Positions 8,356 through 18,600 are shown, counted from the first letter of the stretch. The stretch is DNA of 64,000 nt from Clostridiales bacterium (GCA_009911365.1 QXXF01000005.1:202402-266401), one strand, 5' to 3'. Notes: generated by a model not told the origin, from the sequence alone. Made by a program: numbers and translations.

Positions 8356-8886
8356 TTAGATGATTTGTATTTGACATGTTTTCATGGCCCGCAGCGCGTT
8401 CTCGTGGCTTTTTGGCGTTACTCCAGCGCAGCAGGATGCATCTACGGACACCGGGACTTCTGGTAAAAAGGCTTTTGCGATCATGGCATTGGAAATCACG
8501 CAAATATCCGTGCACAAGCCAACAAGCTCAATGGATTCTGGAGCCTCGCCGGAGCGTTCCAGCTCCATGAGCATGATGCCCAACTCTTTGGAGCCAAAGG
8601 TGTTTTTTTCGATCATCGGTGAATCCTGGGGGCGAAATAGCTGGCTGGAAATTTCCCAGCCAGGACTCCCTTTGATGCAGTGAGGGACGGGCAGGTTCTT
8701 TCCTTCCTGGGTATCCAGGTAATGTTCTTCGTGGGTGTCAGCCGTAAAAATGACAAGGTCGCCTTGTTCATCGTATTTTTTGATCTTGGTATTGACGTTT
8801 TCCACGATTTCCTGTGCTTCCAAGGTCCCCAAAGCACCGTCTATAAAATCATTTTGCATGTCAACGACAATTAATAATTTACTCAT
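8356..8886 (-). CDS. Isochorismatase-fold cysteine hydrolase (nicotinamidase-like)
   Basis: 176 residues of the cysteine hydrolase superfamily. The catalytic triad appears complete: Asp9 in VVDMQNDF, Lys94 in MIEKNTFGS, and Cys129 in GLCTDICVISNA. The metal-site region TADTHEEHY (Asp50, His52) and the HCIKGSPGWEI loop match nicotinamidase/PncA relatives. Such enzymes hydrolyse nicotinamide or other small amides; nicotinamidase is possible but not certain. The gene is convergent with the ABC operon, ending 12 bases from its stop, and AGGAGG lies before its ATG. No other NAD salvage gene is adjacent. Confidence 0.85.
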   Translation of the reverse strand: MSKLLIVVDMQNDFIDGALGTLEAQEIVENVNTKIKKYDEQGDLVIFTADTHEEHYLDTQEGKNLPVPHCIKGSPGWEISSQLFRPQDSPMIEKNTFGSKELGIMLMELERSGEAPESIELVGLCTDICVISNAMIAKAFLPEVPVSVDASCCAGVTPKSHENALRAMKTCQIQII

Positions 8887-9068
8887 ATGCAGCCTCCTGT
8901 TTCGTGGTTGATAGCTTTTATAAAGGATATATCAGAAATGGACATTGCGCAAGTGAAAAGAAGCAGAAACTTCGACAGAATGACTTTTAGGCGCGGCTTG
9001 TGAAATAATAGGGACAGAAGATGCGTTTATGGAAACGAAAAAATAATGAAAAATAATGAAAAAAACTA

Positions 9069-9098
9069 TTGAAATCTATAGGGGATAGATTGTATAAT
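9069..9098 (+). promoter_or_regulatory. Promoter of tRNA-Thr
   Basis: TTGAAA and TATAAT are separated by 18 bases, ending 12 bases before the mature tRNA. The 220 bases between the hydrolase start at 8886 and this site show no gene. Confidence 0.75.
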
Positions 9099-9110
9099 AG
9101 TCAAGTACCT

Positions 9111-9185
9111 GCTACTGTGGCTCAGGGGTAGAGCAGCTCACTCGTAATGAGCAGGTCGTCGGTTCAAATCCGACCAGTAGCTCCA
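9111..9185 (+). tRNA. tRNA-Thr, anticodon CGT
   Basis: A complete 75-base cloverleaf. The acceptor arms GCTACTG and CAGTAGC pair fully. The anticodon stem is GCTCA/TGAGC with loop CTCGTAA, giving anticodon CGT (codon ACG, Thr). The T arm is GTCGG-TTCAAAT-CCGAC. CCA is encoded at 9183-9185. It is a single-gene transcript with its own promoter and terminator. Confidence 0.97.
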
Positions 9186-9190
9186 GGAAA

Positions 9191-9232
9191 GCCTTCCGTA
9201 TCCAGTATTATGATGGATCCGGGAGGTTTTTT
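9191..9232 (+). terminator. Terminator of tRNA-Thr
   Basis: CCTTCCGTATCC (9192-9203) pairs with GGATCCGGGAGG (9215-9226) with one wobble and one mismatch, followed by TTTTTT. Confidence 0.75.
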
Positions 9233-9386
9233 GCTTATCGGCGTTTATAAGAAAGCCTTTGTGGCATATGAAAGGTATAGGTGGAAGCGTCGAAGCAGTG
9301 TGGTGTGAAGAGGCGTTTCATTAGGGAACCGGACCTTGGGCCTTTTCCACAGCGATTTGCGGTATGAAGGAAATGAGGAGGCGGAC

Positions 9387-10115
9387 ATGAGAAACAAAGA
9401 ATTTGTCAAGATCGTAGAAGAAAGTGAAAATATCGTGTTTTTTGGCGGTGCGGGCGTTTCCACAGAAAGCGGGATTCCCGACTTTCGGTCAGAGGAGGGG
9501 ATCTACAAAGCCTGGACCGAATACGGCAGGCCTTCGGAGGAAATTATCTGTCGGCCATTTTTTGATCGGAAACCAGAGATCTTCTTCGATTATTACAGAA
9601 AGAATCTCCTGTATCCTGAGGCAAAGCCAAACGAAGCCCATTATGCGCTGGCCCGTTTGGAACGGCAGGGCAAAGTGAAAGCCGTCGTTACTCAAAATAT
9701 TGATGGGCTTCATCAATCGGCGGGAAGCAAAAATGTCATTGAACTGCACGGTTCGGTGTTGCGGAATTATTGTATGAAGTGCGGAGCGTCCCACAGCATG
9801 GAGTACGTACGACAGGCCATAGGCGTTCCTCTTTGCGAAAACTGCGGCGGGATCGTAAAGCCGGATATCGTGCTTTATCAGGAAGAAGTGAAAAGTGATG
9901 TGCTGGACCTAGCGGTCAAAGCCATCAAAGAGGCGGAAACCTTGATCGTAGGCGGGACCTCTTTAGTGGTATATCCGGCTGCTGGATTAGTGGAGCATTT
10001 CCAGGGAAAAAAACTGATACTCATCAATAAGTCTCAGACCCAGTATGATGAGCGGGCCGATTTAGTGATCCACGATTCCATTGGGGAAGTCTTTGCGGGG
10101 CTGGAGGAGTTTTAA
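9387..10115 (+). CDS. NAD-dependent protein deacetylase/deacylase, SIR2 family
   Basis: 242-residue sirtuin, intact, unlike the one at 3624. NAD-binding motif GAGVSTESGIPDFRS, TQNIDGLH loop, and catalytic His121 in ELHGS. The zinc site uses Cys129, Cys132, Cys150 and Cys153 (YCMKCG, CENCG). It removes acyl groups from protein lysines, producing nicotinamide and O-acyl-ADP-ribose. The Tyr-x-x-Arg acidic-acyl motif of desuccinylases is not seen in the expected place (GIYKAW), so acetyl is the likelier substrate. The start at MRNKEF follows AGGAGG by 6 bases; a longer frame from 9336 has no ribosome binding site. Confidence 0.94.
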   Translation: MRNKEFVKIVEESENIVFFGGAGVSTESGIPDFRSEEGIYKAWTEYGRPSEEIICRPFFDRKPEIFFDYYRKNLLYPEAKPNEAHYALARLERQGKVKAVVTQNIDGLHQSAGSKNVIELHGSVLRNYCMKCGASHSMEYVRQAIGVPLCENCGGIVKPDIVLYQEEVKSDVLDLAVKAIKEAETLIVGGTSLVVYPAAGLVEHFQGKKLILINKSQTQYDERADLVIHDSIGEVFAGLEEF

Positions 10116-10260
10116 CGAGTAAAAGCAGCGTACATGCGGATCGGATTGTTTTCGTCATCCATGACCATTTGGGAACGTTCCACTTTTCGTGAAACCAGCG
10201 GGCAGCCTGGTTCTCGAGATCAGGCCGTTCCCGCAGTTTTATGATCATTGATTCGGACAT
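10112..10260 (-). pseudogene. Remnant of a GNAT-type acetyltransferase gene
   Basis: On the minus strand, MSESMIIKLRERPDLENQAARWFHEKW resembles the N terminus of a GNAT acetyltransferase subgroup. After about 28 codons the frame breaks, and another frame gives VSRKVERSQMVMDDENNPIRMYAAFTR, ending at a stop that overlaps the last bases of the sirtuin gene. Most of the domain, including the acetyl-CoA loop, is missing. The assignment rests on the N-terminal pattern only. A remnant by internal deletion is the best reading. Confidence 0.5.
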
Positions 10261-10415
10261 GTTATGAAAATTCCTTTCTTAAACCTAATGCGGAAAATAT
10301 CAACAAGTATACCATATAGAAGGGAAAAAGGCCATGGAGCCAGCGTTCAATGCAGAAAGTTTTATCGACCAATGCCCGAAGGAAAATTCTTTTTTGCAAA
10401 GATATAAATTTCTAC

Positions 10416-10445
10416 TTTACATACTAGTACCTTTTATTGTATAAT
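10416..10445 (+). promoter_or_regulatory. Promoter of tRNA-Arg
   Basis: TTTACA and TATAAT with an 18-base spacer, 20 bases upstream of the tRNA. Confidence 0.75.
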
Positions 10446-10465
10446 AATCTTCGTCAGTTAAACAA

Positions 10466-10542
10466 GCGCCATTAGCTCAGCTGGATAGAGTAGCGCACTA
10501 CGAATGCGAAGGTCTGGGGTTCGAATCCCTAATGGCGCGCCA
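10466..10542 (+). tRNA. tRNA-Arg, anticodon ACG
   Basis: 77-base cloverleaf. Acceptor arms GCGCCAT and ATGGCGC pair fully. The anticodon loop CTACGAA gives ACG (Arg, CGN codons after A34 deamination). The first anticodon-stem pair is a G-A mismatch. T arm TGGGG-TTCGAAT-CCCTA with one wobble. CCA is encoded at 10540-10542. Confidence 0.95.
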
Positions 10543-10544
10543 GA

Positions 10545-10580
10545 AAAAGCAACCTTGATAACAAAAAGGTTGCTTTTTTT
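10545..10580 (+). terminator. Terminator of tRNA-Arg
   Basis: AAGCAACCTT and AAGGTTGCTT form a perfect stem followed by seven T. It ends the single-gene tRNA transcript. Confidence 0.85.
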
Positions 10581-10627
10581 CATAAGGTGACAAAGGGATA
10601 AGGTTTATATTTTTATGCTGCATTTGT

Positions 10628-10745
10628 TTGCAGTTTATGGTTCTGATATGCTATAATAGCAATCAGCAAAGTACTGTAATACCTGAAAAGTGCCCAATCA
10701 AAAGCATGGCGCTTTGAAGAGCCTATCGCTTAGGGCTTGCCAAAG
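10628..10745 (+). promoter_or_regulatory. Promoter and structured leader before the V4R-GGDEF operon
   Basis: TTGCAG (10628-10633) and TATAAT (10652-10657) are 18 bases apart, giving an untranslated leader of about 110 bases before the ATG at 10772. The leader holds a nested stem: CTTTG (10712-10716) with CAAAG (10741-10745), enclosing AGCCTA (10720-10725) with TAGGGCT (10731-10737). I could not match it to a known riboswitch. The promoter is fairly firm; a regulatory role for the leader is speculative. Confidence 0.55.
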
Positions 10746-10771
10746 GTAGGAAGGAAACAGAGAAAAGAACG

Positions 10772-11347
10772 ATGGAAAACATTTTTAAATTGAAGCAGGA
10801 AGAAAACAAACCAAGCAAAAAGGCGAGCAACTTCACATGGGAAGGCCTGGGAGACATCAAAAATGGCAGAGCGAACCTGGGAGAAGAAACACCGGTCCTA
10901 GTTTACCGTTTGTTAGAATTTACAATGTTGGACGTGCTGACAAGAGAATTCGGAGAGGAAAAAGCCTTAGATTTGTTTCGCAAAGCAGGTTTTCTCGCAG
11001 GCAAGGAACTAGCGGAAAATCTTTTAGATTTGCGGCAGGATTTCAGCGGCTTTGTTTCCCAACTCCAAAAGGTTCTTAAAGATTTGAAAATAGGGATCAT
11101 GAGGATCGAAGAGGCTGATGAAAAGGCGGAATCTCTCATGCTGACTGTAGGCGAGGATCTAGATTGCAGCGGACTGCCTAATACAAACGAAGTGGTCTGC
11201 CATTACGATGAAGGCTTTTTTGAAGGAGTGTTGTACGCATATACAGGGAAAAAATACCGAGTAGTGGAAGTCGATTGCTGGGCGAAGGGAGATCGGGTAT
11301 GTAGGTTTCAAGGCCAGCGGTTGGTCTCTCAGCATGAAGAGGAATAG
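10772..11347 (+). CDS. V4R (4-vinyl reductase) domain protein
   Basis: 191 residues. The C-terminal half has the V4R pattern: DCSGLPNTNEVVCHYDEGFFEGVLYAYTGKKY followed by VVEVDCWAKGDRVCRFQ, with paired Cys residues typical of this small-molecule-binding domain. The N-terminal third begins with a charged, probably disordered segment. V4R domains sense hydrocarbons, phenols or other ligands in regulators such as XylR. It is the first gene of a pair with the GGDEF protein (4-base gap), so the likely inference is that ligand binding here tunes the diguanylate cyclase. No membrane segment or signal peptide is seen. Confidence 0.8.
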   Translation: MENIFKLKQEENKPSKKASNFTWEGLGDIKNGRANLGEETPVLVYRLLEFTMLDVLTREFGEEKALDLFRKAGFLAGKELAENLLDLRQDFSGFVSQLQKVLKDLKIGIMRIEEADEKAESLMLTVGEDLDCSGLPNTNEVVCHYDEGFFEGVLYAYTGKKYRVVEVDCWAKGDRVCRFQGQRLVSQHEEE

Positions 11348-11351
11348 AGGC

Positions 11352-12608
11352 ATGGAAGCAACACCACAGGAAAAACTGTTTGAATATTTACGACAGATCA
11401 TTTTTGAGGAAGAACCACAATCCATTCAGATCAAGGAATTGCCAGAGGATCTGCGGGATTTAGGGAGTGGGCTGCAGCTCCTGGACCTTTGGATGGGAGA
11501 GGTAAAACGTCTGAGTCTAGCCCTAAGCGATGGCGATCTAGACGCGGATCAGCCAAGACCAGACAACGTTCTCGCTGATCCTTTAAAATCCCTGCAAGCC
11601 ACCATGAAACATATCGCATGGCAGGCAAAGCAGATCAGCAAAGGGGATTACAGCCAAAAGATAGATTACATGGGCGAGTTCTCCATGGCCTTCAATGACA
11701 TGACTCTCCAGCTGTCTGAAAAGCAGGAAGCCTTGGAAAAGAGCAGAGATGACGCCATCAAAGCAAAGCAGATGCTGCAGGAAGTCATGGACGGGCTGGA
11801 ACGTTATTTTATCATTTTAGGAGAAAAAGACCAGCGAGTGCGTTATGAAAACGATGCGTTTCGGAAACTTCAGGCAGTGGACCCAAAATTTGCGGAGCAG
11901 TTAAAAATTCAAACCTGCAGCGGCATCTCCGGACCCAGGGAGATGAAGCGAAAATGGGAAATCGAGATACAGACAGAAAAGGGCGATGGACAGCAGGGCA
12001 ATCGGTACTTCGTTGTGGACGCTAACTTTCTCCTTTGGAATGAAGAACCTGTTATTGCCTGCATCATTGAAGACATTTCAGAAGAAAGGCGAAAAGAACA
12101 GAAAATCCAAGAAGTTGCCTTTTTCGACGCTTTAACGGGTTTGCATAATCGGCGTTATATTATGGCGATCTTAGAAAAATGGCTGGAAGAAGCGGATCCA
12201 TTTGTCGTCACCTTCATTGACCTGGACAATCTAAAATTCGCCAATGACGAAGCGGGCCACGAAGAAGGGGACAAGTATATCAAACAGGCGGCGGACCTGC
12301 TGACTTCTGTGAAGGGGACCACGGAAGTCGCACGGATCGGAGGAGACGAATTTCTGCTGCTGGTAAAAAATTGCAGCGAAGAAGAGTTGCATCAGGAACT
12401 GGAAGAAAAGAGAACAAAGCTGTTCCAGATGGGGCAAGCGGAAAACGCGTTTTATCTAAAGAGCTTTAGCTATGGTATCGTGGAAGCGGATTCTTTGAGC
12501 AGTAGCAGATACAGGAGCGAGCTCTTGCGCGAGGCAGATAAACGCATGTATGAATATAAGATGAAAAACAAACCAAGAATCAAGCGTTCGACAGAAGAAA
12601 AGCTGTAG
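11352..12608 (+). CDS. Cytoplasmic diguanylate cyclase: HAMP-like, PAS-like and GGDEF domains
   Basis: 418 residues with no membrane segment. A HAMP-like helix pair (about 75-130, [23 protein letters not shown]) leads into a coiled linker ([19 protein letters not shown]), then a PAS-like region (about 140-250) and a GGDEF domain. The cyclase signature [11 protein letters not shown] is intact, so c-di-GMP synthesis is expected. No RxxD inhibitory site is seen just before GGDEF, so product inhibition by that route is unlikely. The start at MEATPQ is preferred because GAGG lies 9 bases before it and the previous gene ends 4 bases upstream; an in-frame ATG at 11334 lacks a ribosome binding site. 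It likely works with the V4R protein as a ligand-responsive c-di-GMP module. Confidence 0.88.
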   Translation: MEATPQEKLFEYLRQIIFEEEPQSIQIKELPEDLRDLGSGLQLLDLWMGEVKRLSLALSDGDLDADQPRPDNVLADPLKSLQATMKHIAWQAKQISKGDYSQKIDYMGEFSMAFNDMTLQLSEKQEALEKSRDDAIKAKQMLQEVMDGLERYFIILGEKDQRVRYENDAFRKLQAVDPKFAEQLKIQTCSGISGPREMKRKWEIEIQTEKGDGQQGNRYFVVDANFLLWNEEPVIACIIEDISEERRKEQKIQEVAFFDALTGLHNRRYIMAILEKWLEEADPFVVTFIDLDNLKFANDEAGHEEGDKYIKQAADLLTSVKGTTEVARIGGDEFLLLVKNCSEEELHQELEEKRTKLFQMGQAENAFYLKSFSYGIVEADSLSSSRYRSELLREADKRMYEYKMKNKPRIKRSTEEKL

Positions 12609-12619
12609 AAGGAGAAATC

Positions 12620-13870
12620 ATGCAATTAGATGCTTTGATAAAAAAAGCCCCCTTGGTGGCACCCATGAGTCAATATGAGGAGGTGTTCTGGGGAAATCCT
12701 GATTATGGACAGGAAAAGGAACTGCCCTTCGGCATCGCAGATATCGAAGACGCGGAGGCCAGACTAGCCAGATTCGCGCCATATATCAGAAAAGCTTTTC
12801 CAGAGACTGAGGCAGCAGGGGGCATCATTGAATCACCATTAAAAGAACTGCCTGCCATGGGACAGGCTATGGAAATAGAAGGCAGGCTGTTTCTAAAATG
12901 TGACAGCCATCTTCCAGTATCCGGTTCCATAAAGGCCAGGGGCGGCATCTATGAGATCCTCAAACTCGCGGAGACTATTGCCATGAAGCACCAGATGCTG
13001 GATGCGGGCGACGATTACGCAAAGCTGGCGGAAAAGCCTTTTCGTGAGCTGTTTTCCACCTACAGCGTGGCCGTGGGCTCCACGGGAAACCTGGGACTTT
13101 CGATCGGCATTATCAGTGCCAAGTTGGGATTTCAAGTGACCGTGCATATGTCAGCGGATGCCCGTAGGTGGAAGAAAGACCTGCTTCGAGAAAAAGGCGT
13201 AACAGTGGTGGAATATCCAGATGATTATCAGAAAGCTGTGGCAGAAGGCAGAGACGCTGCGGCCGCTGATCCAACATGTCACTTTGTGGATGATGAAAAT
13301 TCCAGAGACTTGTTCCTAGGTTATTCTGTAGCGGGAAAACGATTGAGGGAGCAGCTTGCTCAGCAAGATATTCTAGTAGATGAAAGGCATCCTTTGTTTA
13401 TTTATCTACCCTGTGGTGTAGGAGGTGCGCCAGGAGGCGTGACTTTTGGCTTGAAAACCGTTCTTGGGCCTCATGTCCACTGTATTTTTGCGGAACCCAC
13501 CCATGCTCCTTGCATGACCTTGGGCATGATGACAGGGCTTCATGACAAAATCAGTGTCCAGGATATCGGGCTTGATGGAAAGACAGAGGCCGACGGGCTG
13601 GCGGTGGGGAGACCGTCCAAGCTTGTAGGGACTGTGATGGAGTCTCTGCTCCAGGGATGCTATACGATTCAAGACCACAAACTGTATGAATATTTAAGGC
13701 TTCTTGCGGACACGGAAGGGATCTATATCGAACCTTCAGCCTGTGCGGGATTTGAAGGGCCGAAACACATGGTGTGCAGTGAGGAATGCCAGGCAACCCA
13801 CATTGTCTGGGCAACAGGCGGCGCGATGGTGCCGGAAGCGGAGATGAAACAGTACTGCCATAGAGACTAA
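12620..13870 (+). CDS. dsdA: D-serine ammonia-lyase (D-serine dehydratase)
   Basis: 416-residue PLP enzyme that converts D-serine to pyruvate and ammonia. The PLP lysine lies in SGSIKARGG, the phosphate-binding glycine loop is [10 protein letters not shown], and [15 protein letters not shown] is the conserved substrate-binding region. The N-terminal extension [27 protein letters not shown] is typical of DsdA and separates it from threonine dehydratases. It starts 11 bases after the GGDEF gene behind AAGGAG and is followed by a thioesterase gene, so the four genes may be one transcript ending at the terminator at 14376. No dsdC or dsdX neighbour is present. Confidence 0.93.
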   Translation: MQLDALIKKAPLVAPMSQYEEVFWGNPDYGQEKELPFGIADIEDAEARLARFAPYIRKAFPETEAAGGIIESPLKELPAMGQAMEIEGRLFLKCDSHLPVSGSIKARGGIYEILKLAETIAMKHQMLDAGDDYAKLAEKPFRELFSTYSVAVGSTGNLGLSIGIISAKLGFQVTVHMSADARRWKKDLLREKGVTVVEYPDDYQKAVAEGRDAAAADPTCHFVDDENSRDLFLGYSVAGKRLREQLAQQDILVDERHPLFIYLPCGVGGAPGGVTFGLKTVLGPHVHCIFAEPTHAPCMTLGMMTGLHDKISVQDIGLDGKTEADGLAVGRPSKLVGTVMESLLQGCYTIQDHKLYEYLRLLADTEGIYIEPSACAGFEGPKHMVCSEECQATHIVWATGGAMVPEAEMKQYCHRD

Positions 13871-13882
13871 AGGAGGCGGCTT

Positions 13883-14347
13883 ATGGACAAGCAGGCGCGC
13901 ATGGAAGCATACTTGGAAAAGACCATGCATGAAAACAACGTGGATCAAAAGGAAACGATCAACGGCAGGATGAAATCCATCAAAATAGGCTGTTCCTTTG
14001 AAGAGAAATCCATCACACTAGGATTTCCCGTGCAGGACTGGCAAGCCAATCGAGGGGGCAAGATGCATGGCGGCATGATCTGTGCGGCCTTTGACATGAC
14101 AGCCGCTGCGGTAGCCCGGTTTTTCGCTGGTGAAAATTTTGCGCCTACGATCAGCTTGGATGTGAAATACATCCGGCCAGTAGAGCTGGGTGACACTTTA
14201 ATCGTGACAGCCAAAGCAACGGCGACAGGAAGGCGGATCACCCAGATCGTGTGCGAAGCAGTCAGCAAAGACACAGGAAAGCTAGCGGCTACGGCAGCTA
14301 CTGTCTACATGAACGTGGACACGATCAAAGAAAAACAATCGATATAA
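13883..14347 (+). CDS. PaaI-family hotdog thioesterase
   Basis: 154 residues of the hotdog fold. The signature GGKMHGGMICAAFDMTAAAVA and the strand SLDVKYIRPVELGDTLIVTAKATATG match PaaI-type acyl-CoA thioesterases, with the HGG turn and the Asp of AAFDM at the expected active site. It hydrolyses a CoA thioester of unknown acyl type. It begins 12 bases after dsdA behind AGGAGG and is followed by a terminator. A functional link with D-serine breakdown is not obvious. Confidence 0.87.
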   Translation: MDKQARMEAYLEKTMHENNVDQKETINGRMKSIKIGCSFEEKSITLGFPVQDWQANRGGKMHGGMICAAFDMTAAAVARFFAGENFAPTISLDVKYIRPVELGDTLIVTAKATATGRRITQIVCEAVSKDTGKLAATAATVYMNVDTIKEKQSI

Positions 14348-14375
14348 AAGGACACGAAAAACACGCATTGAAAGG

Positions 14376-14402
14376 ACGGCTTTTCGGAAGGCCGTTTTTT
14401 TG
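14376..14402 (+). terminator. Terminator of the V4R-GGDEF-dsdA-thioesterase transcript
   Basis: ACGGC (14376-14380) pairs with GCCGT (14391-14395) around a 10-base loop that can extend the stem with TTCGGAA, followed by seven T. Confidence 0.75.
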
Positions 14403-14519
14403 TGGCGTGAATGAAAGATAAAACAGCGGTGCTAACAGAGTTTCAGCGGGCACTCCTTCCAGCGAAAAGCGCAAAAGCTGATTTTATGAAAAGAAGTAGT
14501 ATTTTTTTCATGCAATCTA

Positions 14520-14548
14520 TTGAATAAACATAGATAAAGATGTATAAT
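14520..14548 (+). promoter_or_regulatory. carAB promoter
   Basis: TTGAAT (14520-14525) and TATAAT (14543-14548) with a 17-base spacer. Transcription would start near 14555, which excludes the upstream in-frame ATG at 14540 as carA start. TGAATAAACAT at 14521 and TGAATGAAAAAATT at 14553 loosely resemble ARG box halves and could allow ArgR control; this is weak evidence. Confidence 0.7.
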
Positions 14549-14584
14549 TATCTGAATGAAAAAATTGGAGAAAAAGGAAACAGC

Positions 14585-15694
14585 ATGGAGAATAAGAATG
14601 AAAAAAAGGAAGGCCTTCTTTACCTGGAAGACGGTTCTGTTTATAAAGGACACGGATTCGGATTTCCAGGAACAAGAGTAGGCGAACTAGTATTCAATAC
14701 TTCGATGACAGGATACCAAAAAATCTTGACAGACCCTTCTTACAAAGGGCAGGTCATCACTATGACATATCCGCTGGTAGGAAACTATGGGATCAGCGAT
14801 ATCGACAATGAGTCAGGCAGCGTCCACGCTTTTGGGCTGGTAGTCAAGGACCTTTGTCAGGAGCCCTCTAACAGCAGGAGTATCAAGAATCTGGACAAAT
14901 GGCTACAGGAGCAGGAGACGCCTGGTGTTTGGGGCGTGGACACAAGGAAGATCACCAAGAAGATCCGCACGGAAGGCACGGTAAAGTGCGTGATCAGTAA
15001 TGAAGGGATCTCCATGGAAGAGGCCCGGACCCTATGTGGAGAAACACAGCTGCGGGGCGACTGGATGAAGACCGTATCCACGCCCGAGAGAACGACCTTG
15101 GGTTCTGGAGGCAAATACAAGGTGGCGGTTTTAGACTTTGGCGTAAAGACCAATATCCTCAAATCCCTGTTGAGCCGGGGATGTCAGCTGGAGTTATTTC
15201 CCTACGGCGCATCCGCTAAAGAGATCATGGCGTCTGATCCTGATGGGATCTTTCTCACCAATGGACCGGGAGATCCGGAGGAAGCCAGAGAAGCAATCGA
15301 GGAGACGGCCATCCTACTGCGTGACGCGGATGTCCCGATCTTTGGCATCTGCATGGGACACCAGATCCTGGCCTTAGCGGCAGGCGGCAAGACCTACAAG
15401 CTGAAATACGGCCACAGAGGAGGCAACCATGGCGTGTACGACAAAGAAACGAAACGCTCTTACATTACATCTCAAAATCATGGCTACGCAGTTAAAATGG
15501 AAAGCATCATGCTCAAGGGCATGGAAGTGACCCACCTCAACCTGAACGATGGCACGGTAGAAGGCATGGAACACCGGGACCTGCCTATCTTTTCCGTCCA
15601 GTTTCATCCTGAAGCCTCGCCAGGGCCAAATGACAGTGCGTACTTGTTTGATAAATTCGTAAATCTCATGAAGGGCGGTGAGGAACATGCCTAG
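14585..15694 (+). CDS. carA: Carbamoyl phosphate synthase small (glutaminase) subunit
   Basis: 369 residues. The N-terminal domain (GLLYLEDGSVYKGHGFGF, FNTSMTGYQKILTDPSYKGQ) and the class I glutamine amidotransferase domain are both complete. The nucleophile Cys is in FGICMGHQIL and the His-Glu pair in VQFHPEASPGP. It releases ammonia from glutamine and channels it to CarB for carbamoyl phosphate, used for arginine and pyrimidines. The start is the ATG behind AAAGGA at 14585, consistent with the mapped promoter. The stop overlaps the carB start region by 8 bases, so translation is coupled. Confidence 0.96.
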   Translation: MENKNEKKEGLLYLEDGSVYKGHGFGFPGTRVGELVFNTSMTGYQKILTDPSYKGQVITMTYPLVGNYGISDIDNESGSVHAFGLVVKDLCQEPSNSRSIKNLDKWLQEQETPGVWGVDTRKITKKIRTEGTVKCVISNEGISMEEARTLCGETQLRGDWMKTVSTPERTTLGSGGKYKVAVLDFGVKTNILKSLLSRGCQLELFPYGASAKEIMASDPDGIFLTNGPGDPEEAREAIEETAILLRDADVPIFGICMGHQILALAAGGKTYKLKYGHRGGNHGVYDKETKRSYITSQNHGYAVKMESIMLKGMEVTHLNLNDGTVEGMEHRDLPIFSVQFHPEASPGPNDSAYLFDKFVNLMKGGEEHA

Positions 15695-18600
15695 AAAGGC
15701 TTCTTTGAATAAACTGCTGATTATCGGATCAGGACCGATCATCATTGGGCAGGCGGCGGAGTTTGACTATGCCGGGACGCAGGCCTGCAAAGCCATTCGA
15801 GAGGAAGGCATCGAGACGATCCTGGTAAACAGCAATCCAGCGACTATTATGACAGACCAGGGAATCGCGGATAAGGTCTATATGGAACCTCTGACAGAAG
15901 AGGCTATGGAGCAGATTCTGGAAAAAGAGCGGCCAGACGGGATCCTGGCTGGTTTTGGCGGACAGACAGGGCTGAACCTGGCAATGGCACTGGAAGAAAA
16001 GGGCGTGCTAGGAAAATACGGCATGCGGCTGCTGGGCGTAAATCGGGAGAGCATTGAACAGGCAGAAGACCGAGAAGCCTTCAAAAATCTCATGCAGCAG
16101 ATTGGAGAACCGATTCCTCCCAGCGTGATTGCCACCAATATCGAAGAATGCTATCAGTTTGTAAAAGTGATCGGCTATCCGGTCATCATCCGGCCAGCTT
16201 ATACGCTAGGCGGCACTGGCGGCGGCGTGGCTACGAATGACAGAGAACTGGAGCTGCTGTGTCAGCGGGGGATCGAAAACAGTGCCATTAACCAGATCCT
16301 GCTGGAAAAATCCGTGGCCGGATGGAAAGAGATTGAATATGAAGTGATCAGAGATGGCCGGGACAACTGCATCATCGTATGCAGCATGGAAAACCTGGAT
16401 CCAGTAGGCGTACATACAGGAGACAGCATTGTGGTGGCTCCGACCCAGACTCTGCGGGACGAGGAATATCAGATGCTGCGGGATTCTGCAGTGAAGATCA
16501 TCCGCAGTCTGAAAATTGAAGGCGGCTGCAACGTGCAGTTTGCGCTTGACCCAGACACGGGCGACTATATTGTCATTGAAGTGAATCCAAGAGTGAGCCG
16601 TTCTTCCGCGCTGGCCTCCAAAGCCGCCGGATACCCAATTGCCAAAATCGCAGCAAAGATCGCTTTGGGGTATAGCCTGGACGAGCTAAAAAACTATGTG
16701 ACCCAGGAAACAAGTGCCTGCTTTGAGCCAGTGCTGGATTACTGCGTCGTGAAATTTCCTAAATGGCCCTTTGACAAATTTCGCACGGTTTCTAGAAAAC
16801 TAGGGACCCAGATGAAGGCCACAGGCGAGGTCATGTCCATTTGCAGGACCTTTGAAAGCGCCTTGCTAAAAGCTCTGACCTCTGTGGAAATCAAGTGCGA
16901 TGGCCTGCGGATTCCGTTTGTTTCCAACCTGAACAATGAACAACTGATGGAAAAGCTGGCGGCCTGCGATGATGAGCGGATCTTCTGTGTCGCAGAAGCC
17001 TTGAGGCGGAACTTGATCGATGTGGAAGGCCTCTATGACATGCTGCGGATCGACCGTTGGTTCCTGAAAAAGATTAAAGGGATCATCGAGTTGGAGCAGA
17101 GGCTCCAGACCCAGCCCCTGACAAAGGAACTGCTGTACGAAGCGGAATCCAGAGGTTTTACGGATACAGAGATCCTCAACATGTCTGGCGTGTCCAGGGA
17201 AGTCCTGCAGGATATCCGGATCTATCATGACATTTTTCCAGTTTATAAAATGGTGGACACCTGCGGCGGTGAGTTTGACGCGGCAACGCCTTACTATTAC
17301 TCTTGCTACGATGATGAAGACGAAGTGGAAGTTTCTCCAGAGGAAAAGATCCTGGTGATCGGGTCTGGTCCCATTCGCATTGGGCAGGGCATTGAGTTCG
17401 ACTATTGCTGCGTTCAAGGCGTATGGGCCATCAAGGACATGGGCTACGAGGCCATTATCATGAACAACAATCCGGAGACCGTGAGCACGGATTTCGACAC
17501 TTCCGACAAGCTGTATTTTGAGTCTCTTCATATTGACAATGTGATGAACGTGGTCAAGAAAGAGCGGCCTTACGGCGTGATCCTCCAGTTCGGCGGGCAG
17601 ACTTCCTTGAATTTGGCGGAAAAGCTCAGCAGCCGGAGCATCAATATCTTAGGAACCCCTTACAAGTACATTGACTTGGCCGAAGACCGGGAAAAGTTCT
17701 GTGCGTTGTTAGACGAGATCGGCATTTCTGTTCCCGCAGGCCTAGCTGTGACCACCCAGGAAGAAGCTTTCTCTGCTGTGGAAAAATTGGGTTATCCACT
17801 GGTGGTGCGTCCATCCTATGTGATCGGCGGCAGAGCCATGCAGGTGGTCTACAGCGATGTGGAGCTGAAGCGCTACTTGAAAGAAGCGGTTTCCATTTCC
17901 ACAGAGCATCCTGTGCTCATCGACACTTATATCCAGGGAAAGGAAATCGAAGTAGATGCCATAGCAGACGGCGAGGACGTGCTGATTCCAGGGATCATGG
18001 AGCATATCGAGCGTACGGGCGTTCATTCCGGGGACAGCGTTTCCGTGTATCCGAACTTTACCATTTCCAAAGAAGTGGAAGACACCTTAGTGGATTATAC
18101 GAAGCGGATCGCTAAAGCGTTGAACATCATCGGCCTGGTGAACATCCAGTATGCTTACGATGGGAAGAAAATTTATGTGATCGAAGTGAACCCAAGGGCT
18201 TCCCGTACAGTGCCCATCTTGAGCAAAGTGACGAAAGTGCCTATGGTGAAGCTGGCGGTGGCCGCCATGCTGGGACACAAGCTCCGGGATTCCCAGTATG
18301 GAACAGGTCTTTACAAAAAAATGGATTATTATGCGGTCAAGGTGCCGGTATTCTCCAATGCCAAGCTGACCAATATGGATATGGCCCTTGGGCCTGAAAT
18401 GAAGTCCACTGGCGAAGTCTTGGGAATTGATCAAGATCTGAACAAAGCCATTTATAAAGGATTTTTGGCCGCTGGAACCAAGATCCCGACCAGGGGCAGC
18501 GTTTTTGTGACTTTGCGGAACCCAGACAAAAACGTGGCTACGGCCAAGATCGTCAAACGGTACCAGCAACTGGGTTTTCACATCTATGCTTCGGAAGGGA

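Noticed and set aside
10707-10746. c-di-GMP riboswitch before the V4R-GGDEF genes
   Set aside because: The stem is present, but the conserved GEMM core sequences are not seen.
16866-17531. A 221-codon open frame opposite carB
   Set aside because: Lies wholly within carB, which is intact and conserved; no ribosome binding site or recognisable product.
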